Shown here: one piece after another, positions 7,023-8,398 of the stretch
Layout: each line of letters begins with the position of its first letter
Numbering within the stretch: position 1 is the first letter of the stretch
Source of the DNA: Flammeovirgaceae bacterium
GTDB taxonomy: Bacteria > Bacteroidota > Bacteroidia > Cytophagales > Cyclobacteriaceae
Assembly (NCBI GenBank): GCA_947457025.1
Contig: CANGUI010000067.1
Span: 1 to 8,398, forward strand
DNA length: 8,398 nt
Direction: 5' to 3'
Notes under the pieces: model-generated
Databases searched by the model: none
The model's input: the letters and a program-made list of their open reading frames with translations, nothing else
What the model was told of the DNA's origin: nothing
Translations under genes and position numbers: made by a program

Positions 7023-7145
7023 GGGCGTGCCCCTCGCCGCTGCCCACACGTCCACCCGCTCGGGTCGCGCTGCTACGGGGTACGCTTCGCTTCCGCCACG
7101 CCCGCAGGCGTGGCCAGGCCCTCCGCATCGCTCACGCAGTACCCC
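7023..7145. repeat. GC-rich palindromic intergenic element
   Basis: This stretch is far richer in G and C than its surroundings and has nested symmetry. An 8-bp perfect stem, GCCACGCC (7095-7102) with GGCGTGGC (7107-7114), closes a CGCA tetraloop. An outer pair, GGGGTAC (7077-7083) with GTACCCC (7139-7145), encloses it. The left end is the palindrome GGGCGTGCCC (7023-7032), and ACCCGCTCGGGT lies at 7054-7065. Its words (GGGCGT, CTCGGGTCG, CGCTCACGC) recall GC-rich interspersed intergenic repeats that I remember from Bacteroidota genomes; that likeness is from memory. It separates two divergently transcribed genes and shows no coding signal. Confidence 0.55.
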
Positions 7146-7176
7146 CATAACCCCGCTATGTGCAGTCTTTTTTTCC

Positions 7177-7184
7177 TACCTTTC
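7177..7184 (+). promoter_or_regulatory. Bacteroidota -7 box (TACCTTTC) at small exported protein start
   Basis: TACCTTTC matches TAnnTTTG except at the last base and lies 4 nt before the ATG at 7189, the same geometry as at 1848-1862. A T-rich run precedes it at 7168-7174; no clear TTTG at -33 was found. It supports both the ATG choice and a leaderless or near-leaderless transcript. Confidence 0.45.
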
Positions 7185-7188
7185 GTTG

Positions 7189-7590
7189 ATGAGTAAAAAT
7201 GTGATTTTCCTTTACCTGGCTTTGATGGCACCGCTCGCGGGCCTCGCGCAGTTTACCGCGGCTTATCACCAATCCGGTTTACCCTTTGTGGCCATCTCCT
7301 ATGAGTTCAAGGAACGCTACAAACCAGAGGTAAGGCTTGGTACGGACATCCAACTTCAAGACGTGCCGGTGGAACTCGTGGGCCTGTACGATATTCTCCA
7401 GCACGAGGACTTCGAGTTCTATGCAGGCTTCGGCATCCGGCAGGGCATCTTTCCGGGAGCAGTTGTTCCGGTCGGGTTGAACGTGTATCCCCTACCGGAA
7501 AAAAAGTTTGGGTTCCACATGGAATTGGCAACCATAATCGGTGAAGATGAAATTCTCCGGGGCAGTTTGGGCATCCGTTACCGTTTTTGA
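7189..7590 (+). CDS. Small exported protein, possibly a small beta-barrel
   Basis: This 133-residue protein has a clear signal peptide (MSKNVIFLYLALMAPLAGLA, cleavage probably before Gln21). The mature part has alternating hydrophobic and polar residues suggesting beta strands (FVAISYEF, PEVRLGTDIQL, FEFYAGFGIRQGIF, VVPVGLNVYPL, FGFHMELATII, RGSLGIRYRF). It ends in an aromatic residue, RYRF, as outer-membrane barrels do. It is short for a full barrel (about six strands visible), so it could instead be a periplasmic protein or a small barrel fragment of the family. I do not recognise a named family. The start at 7189 is chosen for the signal peptide and the promoter box just before it; the frame stays open to 7000 but crosses the GC-rich element there. 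It appears monocistronic. Confidence 0.8.
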   Translation: MSKNVIFLYLALMAPLAGLAQFTAAYHQSGLPFVAISYEFKERYKPEVRLGTDIQLQDVPVELVGLYDILQHEDFEFYAGFGIRQGIFPGAVVPVGLNVYPLPEKKFGFHMELATIIGEDEILRGSLGIRYRF

Positions 7591-7961
7591 ACCTTTCCCC
7601 ACACCGCCCGATGGGAAAATGCTTTGGCAGTGGCCACGTGCCTGCCCGGCGCAAGCGGCTTTGCGCTTCGGGGGATGAACAGCATGTTCTGCTTTGCAGA
7701 CTGATGAATTACCGGACGATTTCTTTGAAAATTTTTTTGCTGCGCCTTCCCGTGGCCATCAGAAATTGAAGGAGCAGATCCGGTGAACAGGCTGTTGCTT
7801 TGCCTAGCGCGTGCGGCCGGAGGTAATCTCAAAAAAGGCTGTAACAAAGAGAACGAAGTGACCTCATCTGTATCTCAAAGTTGATACCGTAAATCGCTGT
7901 TAAGGTTTTCCCTCGCCAGAACGTATCCGGCTATTTTTGAAAAAGATCCCACGTAGTGTCC
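7591..7961. other. Intergenic region without a convincing gene
   Basis: These 371 bases separate two convergent genes. Short open frames exist on both strands (for example 7587-7769 plus and 7847-7578 minus), but their translations have no domain, signal peptide or family likeness, and they overlap each other. The left half holds several hairpins and the word GCTTTG four times (from 7621, 7658, 7691 and 7797). An imperfect direct repeat of about 20 bases starts at 7676 and 7784. The right half (about 7810-7961) is A/T-richer and shows nothing recognisable. It may contain a decayed repeat and the ends of both transcripts. Confidence 0.5.
7645..7672 (+). terminator. Hairpin downstream of the small exported protein gene
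   Basis: CCCG then GCGCAA (7645-7654) pairs with TTGCGC then CGGG (7661-7672), with a two-base TT bulge and a 6-nt loop, giving a stable GC stem 54 nt after the stop codon. No T-run follows, so factor-independent termination is doubtful. It could be a transcript-end stem or part of a repeat. Confidence 0.3.
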
Positions 7962-8398
7962 CTAAAACTCGATCAGCACCTGCCCCTTTTCCACGCTGTC
8001 GCCTTTTTTTACCTTGATGCTTTTAACCGTACCCTCTCCCGGTGATTTCAGAATGTTTTCCATCTTCATCGCCTCGAGTACCAGCAGGGCGTCGCCTGTT
8101 TGTACGGTATCGCCGGCCTGAATGCGTAAGTCAACAATCAATCCGGGCATCGGGGCTTTCACGCTGTTCACTTTGGATGCACCCGCGTGGTGCATTCCCA
8201 TTTTCTCTAACAGCAAATCGAACTTATCTTTTACCACCACCGGGTACAGGCGCCCGTTAATTTTCAGCGTGTAGGTTTTTGATGCCGGTTCTGCCTTCAC
8301 TACTTCTGCCCGGTAGCTCTTGGTGTTATGGATAATGTGGAAGTAGCTATCGGTCACCGGCAGCACGTCCCAGTTTAATGCCTGGCCGTTCACGGTCA
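7962..8398 (-). CDS. Biotin carboxyl carrier subunit of acyl-CoA carboxylase (5' end outside window)
   Basis: The frame is open to the right edge, so the N-terminus is missing; the GTG at 8393 is an internal valine codon. The 143 residues seen from there contain a conserved front part (LPVTDSYFHIIHNTKSYRAEVV), an Ala/Ser-containing linker and a C-terminal biotinyl domain. That domain carries APMPGLIVDL and the biotinylation motif EAMKMEN, with the modified Lys codon at 8064-8066, and ends GDSVEKGQVLIEF. The domain carries carboxybiotin between a biotin carboxylase and a carboxyltransferase, most likely in propionyl-, acetyl- or methylcrotonyl-CoA carboxylation. In Bacteroidota this is often a separate polypeptide of about 160-170 residues. 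Fusion to a larger carboxylase cannot be excluded because the start is not visible. The carboxylase partners presumably lie upstream, beyond the window. Confidence 0.92.
   Translation of the reverse strand, partial: TVNGQALNWDVLPVTDSYFHIIHNTKSYRAEVVKAEPASKTYTLKINGRLYPVVVKDKFDLLLEKMGMHHAGASKVNSVKAPMPGLIVDLRIQAGDTVQTGDALLVLEAMKMENILKSPGEGTVKSIKVKKGDSVEKGQVLIEF

Noticed and set aside
6958..7128. N-terminal extension of homogentisate dioxygenase to an upstream ATG
   Set aside because: The added 57 residues are arginine-rich, come from the GC-rich element and do not resemble the family; the ATG at 6957 gives the normal N-terminus.
7018..7145. CRISPR array or tRNA in the GC-rich intergenic stretch
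   Set aside because: There is no regularly spaced direct repeat, no cloverleaf and no anticodon arm; the symmetry is nested inverted repeats only.
7000..7188. N-terminal extension of the small exported protein
   Set aside because: It would bury the signal peptide at residue 64 and translate the GC-rich element and the promoter box.
7587..7769. Small plus-strand open frame of 60 codons after the exported-protein gene
   Set aside because: It overlaps the upstream stop, has no domain or signal peptide, lies over hairpins and repeats, and competes with an equally unconvincing minus-strand frame (7847-7578).

Overview
The window looks like an ordinary chromosomal stretch from a Bacteroidota bacterium, probably of the Cytophagales type. 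Several things point there: the protein styles (a sensor kinase with the EYGIYDC-type sensor region, a short-form homogentisate dioxygenase, a separate biotin-carrier subunit ending in GQVLIEF), TAnnTTTG-like promoter boxes placed right at start codons, and an almost complete lack of Shine-Dalgarno sequences. Base composition is moderate, apart from one very GC-rich intergenic element.

Layout, left to right. (1) Positions 1-1750, plus strand: the 3' part of a membrane histidine kinase gene and an overlapping OmpR-type response regulator gene, followed by a small hairpin. (2) 1860-2723, plus: a UbiA-family membrane prenyltransferase with its own promoter-like box and a strong hairpin terminator behind it. 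(3) 2870-3460, plus: phosphoribosylglycinamide formyltransferase (purN). (4) 6957-3457, minus: a probable three-gene operon of homogentisate 1,2-dioxygenase (hmgA), a membrane GAF sensor protein that ends in a histidine-kinase dimerisation region but has no ATPase domain, and a secreted protein made of two tandem lipocalin-like repeats. The last gene meets purN tail to tail, and the two stop codons share a TTAA. (5) 6958-7188: a divergent intergenic region holding a GC-rich palindromic element. (6) 7189-7590, plus: a small exported protein, probably a beta-barrel or periplasmic protein. (7) 7591-7961: 371 bases without a convincing gene but with hairpins and short repeated words. (8) 7962-8398, minus: the C-terminal part of a biotin-carboxyl-carrier-like subunit of an acyl-CoA carboxylase.

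Functionally this is a mix of housekeeping (purine synthesis, prenyl transfer, biotin-dependent carboxylation), tyrosine/phenylalanine catabolism and signal transduction. I found no phage, insertion sequence, CRISPR array, tRNA or rRNA. The least ordinary parts are the ATPase-less kinase-like sensor lying directly behind hmgA, the duplicated secreted protein after it, the GC-rich palindromic element, and the probable leaderless promoters. Nothing here amounts to a demonstrable new system.
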